Position numbers and translations under genes: made by a program
Shown here: in pieces, positions 45,541 through 54,102 of the stretch
How positions within the stretch are numbered: the first letter of the stretch is position 1
Layout: each line of letters opens with the position of its first letter
Assembly: GCA_022563315.1 (NCBI GenBank)
Contig: JADFNO010000002.1
Span: forward strand, 1-60,153
Origin: Planctomycetota bacterium
Lineage (GTDB): Bacteria > Planctomycetota > Phycisphaerae > Phycisphaerales > SM1A02
DNA length: 60,153 bases
Reading direction: 5' to 3'
Notes under the pieces: model-generated
The model's database searches: none
The model's input: the letters and a program-made list of their open reading frames with translations, nothing else
Told to the model about the DNA's origin: nothing

Positions 45541-45888
45541 ATGAAAAAGCTCTTTGTCTTGATGTTGGTCGCCTTTGCAGGCATGACCTTGTTCGCCACA
45601 GGCACGGCTTCGGCGCAAGATGTTGAAGGCGCCTCGGCGCTCGGTGGATTGCTGCTGGGCCAAGGTGAGATGCTTGGGTTGGGCGCAGGGCTCGCGGCCG
45701 GCCTGGGCGTGGTTGGTGCGGGTCTGGGCATCGGGCGGATCGGCGGAAGCGCTGTCGAAGCAATCGCCCGCCAACCCGAGATGGCCGGACGAATCTTCAT
45801 CAACATGATCCTCACCGCCGCGCTGGTCGAAGGTGTGGCGCTGTTTTCGGTCATCGTGGGCGTGATGGCGCTCGGCAAGATTCCGTGA
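45541..45888 (+). CDS. atpE: ATP synthase F0 subunit c with signal peptide
   Basis: A 115-residue precursor. The first 25 residues form a signal peptide ending TASA-QD; the mature two-helix hairpin has GLGIGRIGGSAVEAIARQPE in the polar loop region and the ion-binding Glu97 in ALVEGVALFSV. The Glu is followed by Gly-Val rather than Ser-Thr, and the helix-1 Gln of Na-type rings is missing, so a proton ring is likely. Confidence 0.95.
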   Translation: MKKLFVLMLVAFAGMTLFATGTASAQDVEGASALGGLLLGQGEMLGLGAGLAAGLGVVGAGLGIGRIGGSAVEAIARQPEMAGRIFINMILTAALVEGVALFSVIVGVMALGKIP

Positions 45889-45915
45889 TCACCGCTTCAA
45901 CGAGGATGGTAGAAA

Positions 45916-46473
45916 ATGCGCTTTCTGCTACTTGCTGCTGAAGAAGTCGGCGAGCACGCCGCGCCGCAGCACACGGAACTGATGGCCGCCAACTGGCTTC
46001 CAGCGGTCACGGCGCTGGTGGTGTTCCTGCTTGCGTTCGGCTTCCTGTACGTAAAGGTTTGGCCGAAGATCGCCCAGGGGTTAGAGGATCGCGAGAACAA
46101 GATTCGCCGGGAGATCGAATCGGCCGAGCAGGCGCGTGAACAAGCCACGGCCGCATTGGCTGAATACGAGCGGAGCTTGGCTTCGGCGCGCGAGGAAGCC
46201 AACGCCATGATCGTCAAGGCCAAGGCCGACGCCAAGGCGGCCGGAGAGCAGCTTCGCGCGCACAATGAAGCTCATCTTGTGGAAATGAAGCTGCGGGCCA
46301 CGCGCGATATCGACTCCGCCAAGGCGGCGGCGATCGGCGAGCTGCACACGCAAGCGGCGATGCTTGCCACCGATATCGCCGGGAAGATCCTCGCGCGGGA
46401 GATAACCGCTGAGGATCAACAACGCCTCATCAACGAATCACTGGATGAGCTTGGTACTGCGAGCCGAACGTAG
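45916..46473 (+). CDS. atpF: ATP synthase F0 subunit b
   Basis: A 185-residue peripheral-stalk subunit with a single N-terminal membrane helix (about 26-48) and a long charged coiled coil (RREIESAEQAREQATAALAEYE region, within the limits quoted as AEQAREQATAALAEYE). The preceding MRFLLLAAEEVGEHAAP is a short periplasmic start. It follows atpE by 27 bases. Confidence 0.93.
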   Translation: MRFLLLAAEEVGEHAAPQHTELMAANWLPAVTALVVFLLAFGFLYVKVWPKIAQGLEDRENKIRREIESAEQAREQATAALAEYERSLASAREEANAMIVKAKADAKAAGEQLRAHNEAHLVEMKLRATRDIDSAKAAAIGELHTQAAMLATDIAGKILAREITAEDQQRLINESLDELGTASRT

Positions 46474-46524
46474 CCGCGCCGAGCTAAACGCTTTCACGAA
46501 CTTTCGACGAACGCACTACCAACC

Positions 46525-47136
46525 ATGGCCATCCACACTGACGCGATCGCTAAGGTCTACGCGAAAAGCTTGTACGAGCTGGCTGACGATGCCGGCGGTC
46601 GCGACAAGATCGTGGAGCTTGCCGAGGAACTCGAACAGATCTGCGAGCTGGCGCGCGGTGATCGCACGTTCCGAGAGTTCCTCGCCTCGCCGATCATCAA
46701 CACCAAGGCCAGGGGCGAGGCCATACGCCGCATCTTCCACGGCCGGGTCACGGACCTGGCGCTTCGGTTCCTGTTGGTGCTCAACAACAAAGCCCGACTT
46801 CGTCGGCTCGAATCCATCAGCGCCGCGTTCGATCAGTTGGTCCACGAAGCGTTGGGCCGGATCGAGGTCGATATCTACACGCCCGGGCCGTTGGGGCCGG
46901 AGCAACTCGATACGATCAAGCAGCGAATTCAAGCTGCACTTGGCAAAGACCCGGTGCTGTACTCGTACACCGACGCGGCGATGATCGGCGGCGTGAGACT
47001 TCGCATCGGCGACCAGTTGATCGACGGCTCGGTGGCCAGTCGGCTTCGCCGCCTCCGCCAGCACTTGCTGACCTCGGGCTCCTCGGCGGTGCGCCAGCGC
47101 TTGGACAGGATCATTGAAGAAGGAGCGGAAGGATGA
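46525..47136 (+). CDS. atpH: ATP synthase F1 subunit delta
   Basis: A 203-residue OSCP/delta subunit: N-terminal helical bundle starting DAIAKVYAKSLYELA and C-terminal GPLGPEQLDTIKQRI plus the conserved DAAMIGGVRLRIGDQLIDGS, given as IGGVRLRIGDQLIDGS. It connects the b-dimer to F1. Its stop overlaps the following SIMPL gene by four bases. Confidence 0.93.
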   Translation: MAIHTDAIAKVYAKSLYELADDAGGRDKIVELAEELEQICELARGDRTFREFLASPIINTKARGEAIRRIFHGRVTDLALRFLLVLNNKARLRRLESISAAFDQLVHEALGRIEVDIYTPGPLGPEQLDTIKQRIQAALGKDPVLYSYTDAAMIGGVRLRIGDQLIDGSVASRLRRLRQHLLTSGSSAVRQRLDRIIEEGAEG

Positions 47137-47882
47137 AAACCTCCATCATCGGACTGTTCGTGTCCGTTTGCATGTTGCAGCTTGTGACTATGGCGACCGC
47201 GGATGAAGTCGACGCCGTCGTGCCCGTGCTCACAGTGCGCGGTGATGCGCAATTGGACAAACCCGCCGATGAATTGCGAATCCGCGTGGGCGTCGTGACC
47301 GAGTCGGATGAAGCGACGATCGCGCTGCAAGAAAACAGCCGACGGATGAATGATGTGATCGACGCGCTGAAAAAGACCGGGCTGACGGACAAGGAATATC
47401 AAACGAGCCAGTTTCAGATTCAGCCGATGTATACGCGAAGACCGCGTCAGGCTCCCGTGGATTGGAAGCCGAAGATCGTCGGTTACCGTGTCAGTAACAG
47501 TCTGAACGTCAAGACAAAGAAGCTGGAGCTGGCCGGGGAGCTGATTCAGGCCGCCAACGAAGCCGGGGCGAACTCGATCGACTCCATCAGCTTCGGACTT
47601 GCCGATCCGCGAACGCATCGGGCTGAAGCGATCCGGGCGGCGACGGCCAATGCGCTCACCGACGCGCGCACATTGGCTGACGCTGCGGGTCTGCGGTTGG
47701 TGCGTGTGCTGTCAATCACCCTGGATCAGGCCGCAGCCCCTCGGCCGATCCCAATCCAGCGCATGAGCGCCGGCATGGCCATGGCCGAGGCCGCCCCCCC
47801 GCCCATTCAGCCAGGCGACGTCACCGTGTACGCCAACGTCACGGTTGTATATGAGATCGCTGAGCGAAACGATGCTGACTAA
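47133..47882 (+). CDS. SIMPL/DUF541 exported protein inside the atp operon
   Basis: A 249-residue SIMPL-domain protein with a signal peptide (cleavage near ATA-DE). Family features are VLTVRGDAQLDKPADELRIRVGV near the start (quoted VRGDAQLDKPADELRI), the DKEYQTSQFQIQP block and the GYRVSNSLNVK segment. The start overlaps atpH as ATGA, so expression is coupled to the ATP synthase. SIMPL proteins are periplasmic or outer-membrane proteins of poorly known role; this position is unusual. Confidence 0.88.
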   Translation: MKTSIIGLFVSVCMLQLVTMATADEVDAVVPVLTVRGDAQLDKPADELRIRVGVVTESDEATIALQENSRRMNDVIDALKKTGLTDKEYQTSQFQIQPMYTRRPRQAPVDWKPKIVGYRVSNSLNVKTKKLELAGELIQAANEAGANSIDSISFGLADPRTHRAEAIRAATANALTDARTLADAAGLRLVRVLSITLDQAAAPRPIPIQRMSAGMAMAEAAPPPIQPGDVTVYANVTVVYEIAERNDAD

Positions 47883-48279
47883 GAAGCAACCACAGATACA
47901 CACAGATGAACGCAGTAAAGAGGTGGATAAAATCACCGAGGCGATCATCGGGTGCGCGTATGCCGTGGCCAACACGCTCGGCGCCGGATTCCTAGAAAAG
48001 GTCTACGAGAACGCCCTTGCGCATGAATTGCGAAAACGCGGACTGTTGGTCTCTCAACAGACCCCACTAACCGTCCAGTATGACGAAGTTGTAGTCGGAC
48101 AGTACGTTGCAGACCTTGTGGTTGCCGATCAGATTCTCGTCGAACTGAAGGCGGCAAAGAGTCTCGACGAGATTCACATGGCGCAATGCCTGAACTATCT
48201 TAAAGCCACCGGCCTTCCCATCTGTTTGTTAATCAACTTCGGAAGACCGAAGATTCAGATCAAACGCTTCGTAATGTAG
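47872..48279 (+). CDS. GxxExxY family protein
   Basis: A 135-residue PF13366 protein: ITEAIIGCAYAVANTLGAGF, the name-giving GFLEKVY, then ALAHELRKRGLLVSQQ, GQYVADLVVADQILVELKA with nuclease-like Asp and Glu-x-Lys spacing, and LPICLLINFGRPKIQIKRFV (each quoted within limits). The fold recalls PD-(D/E)xK nucleases, but function is unproven. The first residues are encoded by a decamer repeat. ATG 47872 lies within the preceding gene; GTG 47923 is an alternative after the repeat. Confidence 0.88.
   Translation: MLTKKQPQIHTDERSKEVDKITEAIIGCAYAVANTLGAGFLEKVYENALAHELRKRGLLVSQQTPLTVQYDEVVVGQYVADLVVADQILVELKAAKSLDEIHMAQCLNYLKATGLPICLLINFGRPKIQIKRFVM
47888..47916. repeat. Left inverted copy flanking the GxxExxY gene
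   Basis: Begins AACCACAGAT and matches the reverse complement of 48312-48340 at 24 of 29 positions. It starts five bases past the SIMPL stop codon. Confidence 0.8.
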
Positions 48280-48311
48280 GGCTCTGGATGACCTCCCCTA
48301 TCTCGCTCTTC

Positions 48312-48340
48312 TCTGTGTCCATCTGTGTTCATCTGTGGTT
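48312..48340. repeat. Right inverted copy flanking the GxxExxY gene
   Basis: Ends ATCTGTGGTT; together with the left copy it bounds a 453-bp unit holding the GxxExxY gene. It lies 22 bases before the atpA start. Confidence 0.8.
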
Positions 48341-48361
48341 CCATTCCCAAGAGACTAAACC

Positions 48362-49927
48362 GTGAAGATCAAGACCGACGAAATCACGTCCATTATCAAG
48401 CAGGAAATCGAGCAGTTCTCCACCGAATTGGAGATCTCAGAAGTTGGCCGCGTCGTGGAGGTCGGCGACGGCATCGCGCGCATCTACGGGCTGTCACGAG
48501 CCATGGCGGGCGAGCTGCTGGAGTTCGACACGGCCGAAGGCGCGGTCATGGGCCAGGTGATGAACCTGGAGCTGGATACCGTCGGGGCGGTGATCTACGG
48601 CAACTTCCTGGCCGTGCGCGAAGGCGACACCGTCAAGTCCACCAACCGGCTGCTGGAAGTTCCCGTCGGTGAAGGCATGCTGGGCCGGGTCGTCGATCCC
48701 TTGGGTCGAGCGATGGATGGCGGACCGCCCATCGACACCGGCGGCGTGACCCGCAAGCTCGATATCGTTGCCCCCGGCATTGCGTATCGCCAACCGGTGA
48801 AGGAGCCGTTGCAAACCGGCATCAAGGCGATCGACTCGATGATTCCCATCGGCCGGGGCCAGCGCGAGCTGATCATCGGCGATCGCAAGACCGGCAAGAC
48901 GGCGGTAGCGGTGGACGCCATCATCAATCAGCGCGGTTGGTGGGGCACGCCGGATGCGGTCGTTTGCATCTACGTCGCGATCGGCCAAAAGGCATCGACG
49001 GTAGCGGGCGTGGTTGAGACGCTCAAAGCGCACGGCGCGATGGACTATACGATCGTGGTCATTGCAGGCGCCGCCGATCCCGCCCCGATGCAGTACATCG
49101 CGCCGTACGCCGGTTGCGCGATGGGCGAGCACTTCATGTGGCAAGGCAAGGAAGGCAAAACGCCCAAGCACGTGTTGTGCGTGTACGACGATCTGACGAA
49201 GCAGGCGCACTCGTATCGCCAACTCTCATTGCTGCTGCGGCGGCCGCCGGGGCGCGAGGCCTATCCGGGCGACGTGTTCTATCTGCACAGTCGCCTGCTG
49301 GAGCGCGCCACCAAGCTCGCCGATCAACACGGCGGCGGTTCGCTGACGGCCTTGCCGATCATCGAGACCCAAGAAGGCGACGTGTCGGCGTACATTCCTA
49401 CGAACGTCATCTCGATCACCGACGGGCAGATTTACCTCCAGCCGGAACTGTTCGCAGCCGGTACACGACCGGCCATCAACGTCGGTATCTCCGTCAGCCG
49501 CGTAGGCGGCAACGCGCAGATCAAGGCGATGAAAGAGGTCGCCGGTTCGCTGCGCTTGGACTTGGCGGCGTACCGGGAGTTGGAAGCGTTCGCCCAGCTC
49601 GGCACCGACCTGGATGCGACCAGCCAACGGCAGCTCGATCGCGGCGGGCGAATGGTGCAGTTGCTCAAGCAGGATCAATACATCCCGTTCGACGCCATCG
49701 ACCAATGCATATCGATCTTCGCCGCGGCGAACGGCTTTCTCGACGATCTGGACCTCACTGCAGTTCATCCGTTTGAGCGTGACTTGTTGGAGTTCTTCGC
49801 CGGACCAAGGAAGGATCTGCGAGACAAGCTGGCCGACACCAAGTCGTTCAAGGGTCTTGAAGAGGACTTCACCGCTGCCGTGCGCGACTTCAAAGCCAAC
49901 TGGAATCCACCAAGCGGCAGCGCCTAG
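48362..49927 (+). CDS. atpA: ATP synthase F1 subunit alpha
   Basis: A 521-residue alpha subunit. The P-loop is GDRKTGKT (173-180), with Lys176 in place of the usual Gln. The arginine-finger region [13 protein letters not shown] is intact, and the beta-barrel start [20 protein letters not shown] is typical. GTG 48362 is the start. No atpG, atpD or atpC follows within the window. Confidence 0.95.
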   Translation: MKIKTDEITSIIKQEIEQFSTELEISEVGRVVEVGDGIARIYGLSRAMAGELLEFDTAEGAVMGQVMNLELDTVGAVIYGNFLAVREGDTVKSTNRLLEVPVGEGMLGRVVDPLGRAMDGGPPIDTGGVTRKLDIVAPGIAYRQPVKEPLQTGIKAIDSMIPIGRGQRELIIGDRKTGKTAVAVDAIINQRGWWGTPDAVVCIYVAIGQKASTVAGVVETLKAHGAMDYTIVVIAGAADPAPMQYIAPYAGCAMGEHFMWQGKEGKTPKHVLCVYDDLTKQAHSYRQLSLLLRRPPGREAYPGDVFYLHSRLLERATKLADQHGGGSLTALPIIETQEGDVSAYIPTNVISITDGQIYLQPELFAAGTRPAINVGISVSRVGGNAQIKAMKEVAGSLRLDLAAYRELEAFAQLGTDLDATSQRQLDRGGRMVQLLKQDQYIPFDAIDQCISIFAAANGFLDDLDLTAVHPFERDLLEFFAGPRKDLRDKLADTKSFKGLEEDFTAAVRDFKANWNPPSGSA

Positions 49928-49948
49928 CGCAAGCGCCTAGAGTTGCCC

Positions 49949-50506
49949 ATGAACCCCGGGACGGCCCCACGTATCCGCGAGGAGGCACTGCTGATCTTGC
50001 ACGGCCGCGGAGCGATTCTGGAGATTGCGCGCGAGATCTCGGATTTGCTGCGCGCCGAGAATCTAGACGGCGTGATCATCGGCGGCGTTGCGGTCACGCT
50101 GCACGGACATGTTCGCACCACCGTCGATGTCGATCTTTATGTAGCAGATACGGTTCGGGTCGGAGAGGCCCTCTCGCGTCATGGCTTCACCTTCGACGCC
50201 CAGGCGAAGCAGTTCGTCAAGAACGATGTGCCGGTCCATCTCGTGACCATAAGCCAACTCAAAGTCGCACCGAGGTCAGTTCAGGACATCGAAGGAATCC
50301 GCACCGTCGCGCTCGCCGACCTCATCAACATGAAGTTGCGAAGCGGAACCCTCAATGTCCTGCGGGCGCAGGATCTCGCCGATGTGATCGGGCTGATTCG
50401 CGCCAATCGGCTCGAATCGGCATTTGTCACACAAATAGACAAGGAGCTCCGCCGGGAGTTCCGCAAACTGGCGACGGCCGTTGCGGAAGAGTCCGACAAA
50501 CCGTAG
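49949..50506 (+). CDS. Nucleotidyltransferase-fold protein (AbiEii-like)
   Basis: A protein of about 185 residues of the minimal nucleotidyltransferase type. The loop GVIIGGVAVTLHG is followed by RTTVDVDLYV, giving the Gly-Gly and Asp-x-Asp (Asp60, Asp62 counted from the ATG at 49949 or two codons earlier) of AbiEii/MNT-like enzymes. The later ALADLINMKLRSG plus DLADVIGLIRAN pattern is also typical. It stands about 20 bases after atpA, in place of atpG. No antitoxin-like AbiEi partner is visible. Confidence 0.75.
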   Translation: MNPGTAPRIREEALLILHGRGAILEIAREISDLLRAENLDGVIIGGVAVTLHGHVRTTVDVDLYVADTVRVGEALSRHGFTFDAQAKQFVKNDVPVHLVTISQLKVAPRSVQDIEGIRTVALADLINMKLRSGTLNVLRAQDLADVIGLIRANRLESAFVTQIDKELRREFRKLATAVAEESDKP

Positions 50507-50779
50507 TTCACGCCTCGCGCCGATCGGAAAGGATCCAGTCGACGGCGAGCGCAGCGAACCGCGAGGGCGCCGGCCGCGTAGGGCTGGGAGTTGGACGCCC
50601 GGTGCCTGCCAAAGATTGAGCCGCCCAGCCATCGTTCCCTATAACGAGGACGAGCGTCATGTCTCACGTCACTGGTTGTGTGTGCCGAAGACCCCATCCG
50701 AGTGGCCTATCACGCTTGTGGTGCCATTGCGTGCATATTTTACTCGTCGGCATAGATTGGGGATGCCCCCTGCGCAGGC
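50507..50779. other. Gap without recognisable gene
   Basis: All three forward frames lack an atpG-like sequence or any family signature; GC content falls toward the right end. I see only the regulatory elements that start at 50780. Confidence 0.6.
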
Positions 50780-50807
50780 GTCACCTGAACAGGGGTCACC
50801 TCAACAG
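50780..50807 (+). promoter_or_regulatory. Paired direct repeats upstream of the -35 box
   Basis: GTCACCTGAACAG (50780-50792) and GTCACCTCAACAG (50795-50807) match at 12 of 13 positions with a 15-bp period. The second ends five bases before the -35 hexamer, where an activator dimer would be expected. Confidence 0.6.
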
Positions 50808-50812
50808 TGGTC

Positions 50813-50841
50813 TTGACCAGTTGATGCCAAGAGGGTAGTAT
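50813..50841 (+). promoter_or_regulatory. Sigma-70-type promoter
   Basis: TTGACC (-35) and TAGTAT (-10) are separated by exactly 17 bases. Transcription would begin near 50848, about 60 bases before the start codon of the next gene. Confidence 0.65.
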
Positions 50842-50858
50842 GACGCGTGTCTAGGATC

Positions 50859-50876
50859 CGAACCAGGTAAGGTTCG
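50859..50876 (+). other. Leader hairpin
   Basis: CGAACC and GGTTCG pair around AGGTAA within the predicted 5' leader; no riboswitch class is recognised. Confidence 0.4.
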
Positions 50877-50909
50877 CTTGGCCCGCATTGTGGGGGGTAG
50901 ACCACAGCG

Positions 50910-52370
50910 ATGTGCTTCTTTCACGATCATCGACGCCCGGGGTTGAGTTGGTTTGAGTTTTCTCGCTCGGGCTTGTGGTCAATCGCCGCGTTGGTCATTG
51001 CTTCTTTAGCGCCGTGGGCGAGCGCCGTAGCGGTTGACCCGCCGCCGACGCAGGAGGACCAGAGCTCATCGTCGCCCCGCTATGCCGAGCTGTTGCCGGC
51101 GGAGCCGCAGGATTCTCAACCCACACTCGAAGAGATCGAGCAGCAGCTTCGGCGGAACACCGAGATCATCCAGCCTCACATGAGCCGACGGGACTTCGTT
51201 GCCCTGTGCAGGCGGTTGGAACTCGATGAGTCCCAGACGGCCTGTGCCGACGAGGCGTTTGACAGATACGACCACGAGGTGCAGCAGATTCACCAAGAAC
51301 AGCTCGATCGGATCGTGCCTTTGGCGCTGCAATACTTTCAAGCTCTTCAGGAGGGCGGCGAGGAACTGGCGCGCGTCCAAGCCGGCGCGGCGATGATGGC
51401 AACCGCCAAGATAGGGGAGCGCTATCAGGCCCAAATCAGACAGGGGCTCGACGCGTTCCTCGAGCAGTTGCAAACATGCTTCAGCGAATCGCAGTTGGAA
51501 GCCTACCCGGGGGCTCTCCGCGCCTGGCGCCGCTCGGTCATGCTCAACCCACACGCCACCGACAGCTGTTACAGCCTGGGGTACCACGTCGATATCTTCG
51601 AGGTCATAGAGACGGCCTGCCAAGAGGAGCCGGGGCTTGGGGCGATTCTGGATTGCGGAGCTGAGCCTCCTTCGGACCCGGCGTTGGCCGAAGCACGGCG
51701 CAAGTGCCTGGAGCTTCTGGACGCCTTTGAGCTTGAGCTTGACCGGCTGATACAGAGGCGGTTCTGGCGGAGGTGGGACAGCTTTTTTGCGAGTATGCAG
51801 GCCTGGGGGGACGACGATGAGGACGCAGCCCAACGGACCCGTCGCAATGACCGCCGCGACTGGATGAAGGTTTACAAGCTCAACACCAACGCCGCCGAAA
51901 GCCTCGGGTTGATTATTCAGGATGCCTCCGGAATGGCGCTTGCCGACGCCTGGCGCGACCGCTATTACGCCGCCTACTCCCCGGCCATGCATCGGCCGAA
52001 ATCTACCGATCTGCTCTACGAGTGGCTCATCAACGAAGTAGATTTTGCCGCCGAGCAGCAGGCGGCCATTGAAGCGATCTATGCCCAGTATCTCGAATCG
52101 CGGCGCAGCCTTCGAGCCCGCACCCGTTCCATGCTGCTTCGGCTCACCGAGGAACTGAACCTCAGCAGCCCGGTCATGATCGCAGTGTACGAGGTTCGCG
52201 GTACGTTGCCACCTAAGAAAGCCCAGCTCGACCAGCAGCGCCGCACGCTCAGGGAGCATACCAACCTCCGGTTTCGAAACATCCTGAGCGGCGATCAGCA
52301 AGCCGCGTTTGATCAAGCGCTACAGCGCCTTCACCGGCGCGGCTTCGATCACGAACCCCTTGAGTTCTAA
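50910..52370 (+). CDS. Exported helical protein, first gene of the Cys-miniprotein operon
   Basis: A 486-residue protein with an N-terminal signal peptide (hydrophobic part LWSIAALVIASLAPWASA, then VAVDPP) and a largely helical, charged body. Parts such as LLRLTEELNLSSPVMIAVYE and FRNILSGDQQAAFDQALQRL recall Spy/CpxP-like LTxxQ helices, but the match is loose. The body contains several cysteines, which fits export. It is the first gene behind the promoter at 50813. Function unknown. Confidence 0.65.
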   Translation: MCFFHDHRRPGLSWFEFSRSGLWSIAALVIASLAPWASAVAVDPPPTQEDQSSSSPRYAELLPAEPQDSQPTLEEIEQQLRRNTEIIQPHMSRRDFVALCRRLELDESQTACADEAFDRYDHEVQQIHQEQLDRIVPLALQYFQALQEGGEELARVQAGAAMMATAKIGERYQAQIRQGLDAFLEQLQTCFSESQLEAYPGALRAWRRSVMLNPHATDSCYSLGYHVDIFEVIETACQEEPGLGAILDCGAEPPSDPALAEARRKCLELLDAFELELDRLIQRRFWRRWDSFFASMQAWGDDDEDAAQRTRRNDRRDWMKVYKLNTNAAESLGLIIQDASGMALADAWRDRYYAAYSPAMHRPKSTDLLYEWLINEVDFAAEQQAAIEAIYAQYLESRRSLRARTRSMLLRLTEELNLSSPVMIAVYEVRGTLPPKKAQLDQQRRTLREHTNLRFRNILSGDQQAAFDQALQRLHRRGFDHEPLEF

Positions 52371-52412
52371 ACACTCGATTTGCTTCCAACTCAATCTCAT
52401 GGAGAACGAACG

Positions 52413-52805
52413 ATGAAAGAAAACCTGAAAAACTCATGCATTCTGACGATCACGGCGGTATTGACCAGCGCGCTGGCCTTCGGTGTGCTTGACCGCGATC
52501 TGTTCGCCGACGTTGATCCAGACCCCGGCGTGCAGGCCTGGTTTTCCAAGTGTGTGTGGGACACGAATTGCCCTGTGGTCAACTGCAACCAACCGGACAA
52601 CCAGAGGTGCGCTGTGTGCGCGCAAGCATTGACGCGTAAGAAATGTGAAGCCTGGAATTGGAGCACGTGCAACAAGAATACTCCTCCACCCGACGATAAC
52701 CCAAACTGCGGGGATAGATGGACTGGTTTCTGTCTGACTGGACAATGCTTCTACGATCCTGTCCAGGACCTGGACGGCACTTGCAAGCGGAGTTGGTGTA
52801 GCTAG
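52413..52805 (+). CDS. Secreted 12-cysteine miniprotein
   Basis: A 130-residue precursor: a signal peptide (ILTITAVLTSALAFGVL) and then about 95 residues containing twelve cysteines, for example CVWDTNCPVVNCNQ, CAVCAQALTRKKCEAW, NCGDRWTGFCLTGQCF and CKRSWCS. An even number suggests six disulfides after export. Base use is more AT-rich than in neighbouring genes. GGAG stands eight bases before ATG 52413. No family is recognised; it may be a structural, toxin-like or adhesive product. Confidence 0.7.
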   Translation: MKENLKNSCILTITAVLTSALAFGVLDRDLFADVDPDPGVQAWFSKCVWDTNCPVVNCNQPDNQRCAVCAQALTRKKCEAWNWSTCNKNTPPPDDNPNCGDRWTGFCLTGQCFYDPVQDLDGTCKRSWCS

Positions 52806-52884
52806 CCAACTTGTGCCCAAAGCGCGATCCTGAGCGGCAATCCCGAGCAGACAGCTTCGCTGTCTCTCTGAACGGGCCATAATC

Positions 52885-54102
52885 ATGCAGGAATATATGT
52901 TTGTCGCAACCTTGGCGACGGCTCTCGTGCAGGCAGAGCCGGTGAACAAGCTCAGTGCAGACGATCTCGCGGACAAGCTGGAGGCGGCGAATGTTCTTCT
53001 GAACCGTGATTTTGATACCACGTTCGAATATCGCGTGCTCAAAGCCAGCCGGCTTGAAGATGAGCGCCCCCGGCAGGCCGAGGACTGGGAGTTCTTCGAG
53101 TCCTTCCGCTATGTAACCCTCGGCGCCAACCTCTACACGCAACGCCTGGTCTATGAACGCCCCGCCGCAGCTGGCTTGGAGCCGAATGTCAAGTACCGCC
53201 AAGAGAACATCTGGGCAGACGGCACATGGGCTCTTCGCGTCGAGGGACAACAAGCCGTCTCGTTCTATGCCCAGCCACGCCCGACGGATCTCCAGACCAA
53301 GGGGTTCATCTTCAACCTCTTGGAGGGGCGATACCCTTCGTATCAAACCCTCGCGGACCTTGTTCGAACGGGAACGGTCTTGAATCAGTCCGTTAAGGAC
53401 GGGGTGTTGAGTTATCGGTTTGCCAGGCACGATACCCCAGCCTGGCGCGTACAGCACGTCATCCGGGCGCAGATGGAGCCGGCCTTTGTGCTCCTTGGCT
53501 ACACCACAGAATTGTCAGACTCACCAACACTCGAAGATTTTCAGCGCCAGGTCCATCTGAGAAACACCTACACCGTAGTGGAATGGCAGCAGGTCGGCGA
53601 CCTTCGAATTCCCAGGATTGCGCAAATCGAATCTTTCGGCTCAGCGAAGGGCTTACAAGGGTATTCTCCGCCACTGAGCTCGCTGACGTTTTACACGCGT
53701 CGGTCGTTTCGAGAGATTCTAGAAAACGAAGTCGATCCCAAACTCTTCATGGTGCCACTTCCCATCGGAACAAGCGTCTACGACGATCGGATCAAGCTGA
53801 GCTTTGAGATCGGCAACACATATCTCTCCCTTGACGGCACGCTGTATCAACTTGACGGACCGATTATGGAGCATCCGGGCGATCGTCTGGGCGAGATGAT
53901 CCGAAACGCGACACCACAGCATCCGCCGTCGGGATCTTCATCGCCGGCACCATCAGCGCAGGCTACGGCCGCCACGATGGAGCCGACCCCGTCCGGTCTC
54001 TTGCGATCGCGGATCGTTCTGGCGGGCTTGGTCGGAGTCGGCGTTGCGTTGTTGACACTCGCCGTCATCCGCGCTCGGCGTGCTCAGCGAAAGGCGGCCT
54101 GA
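52885..54102 (+). CDS. Membrane-anchored LolA-like exported protein
   Basis: A 405-residue protein: a short signal peptide (MFVATLATALVQA-EP), a large beta-rich domain recalling outer-membrane lipoprotein carrier folds (FDTTFEYRVLKAS, RQENIWADGTWALRVEG), a Ser/Pro/Ala linker and a C-terminal membrane helix (GLVGVGVALLTLAVI) with a basic tail. The final four bases overlap the next gene. The fold call is tentative. Confidence 0.65.
   Translation: MQEYMFVATLATALVQAEPVNKLSADDLADKLEAANVLLNRDFDTTFEYRVLKASRLEDERPRQAEDWEFFESFRYVTLGANLYTQRLVYERPAAAGLEPNVKYRQENIWADGTWALRVEGQQAVSFYAQPRPTDLQTKGFIFNLLEGRYPSYQTLADLVRTGTVLNQSVKDGVLSYRFARHDTPAWRVQHVIRAQMEPAFVLLGYTTELSDSPTLEDFQRQVHLRNTYTVVEWQQVGDLRIPRIAQIESFGSAKGLQGYSPPLSSLTFYTRRSFREILENEVDPKLFMVPLPIGTSVYDDRIKLSFEIGNTYLSLDGTLYQLDGPIMEHPGDRLGEMIRNATPQHPPSGSSSPAPSAQATAATMEPTPSGLLRSRIVLAGLVGVGVALLTLAVIRARRAQRKAA

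Noticed and set aside
50481-50816. 111-codon ORF after the nucleotidyltransferase, checked as a possible atpG relic
   Set aside because: Its translation has no gamma-subunit features, starts inside the previous gene and covers the promoter region.
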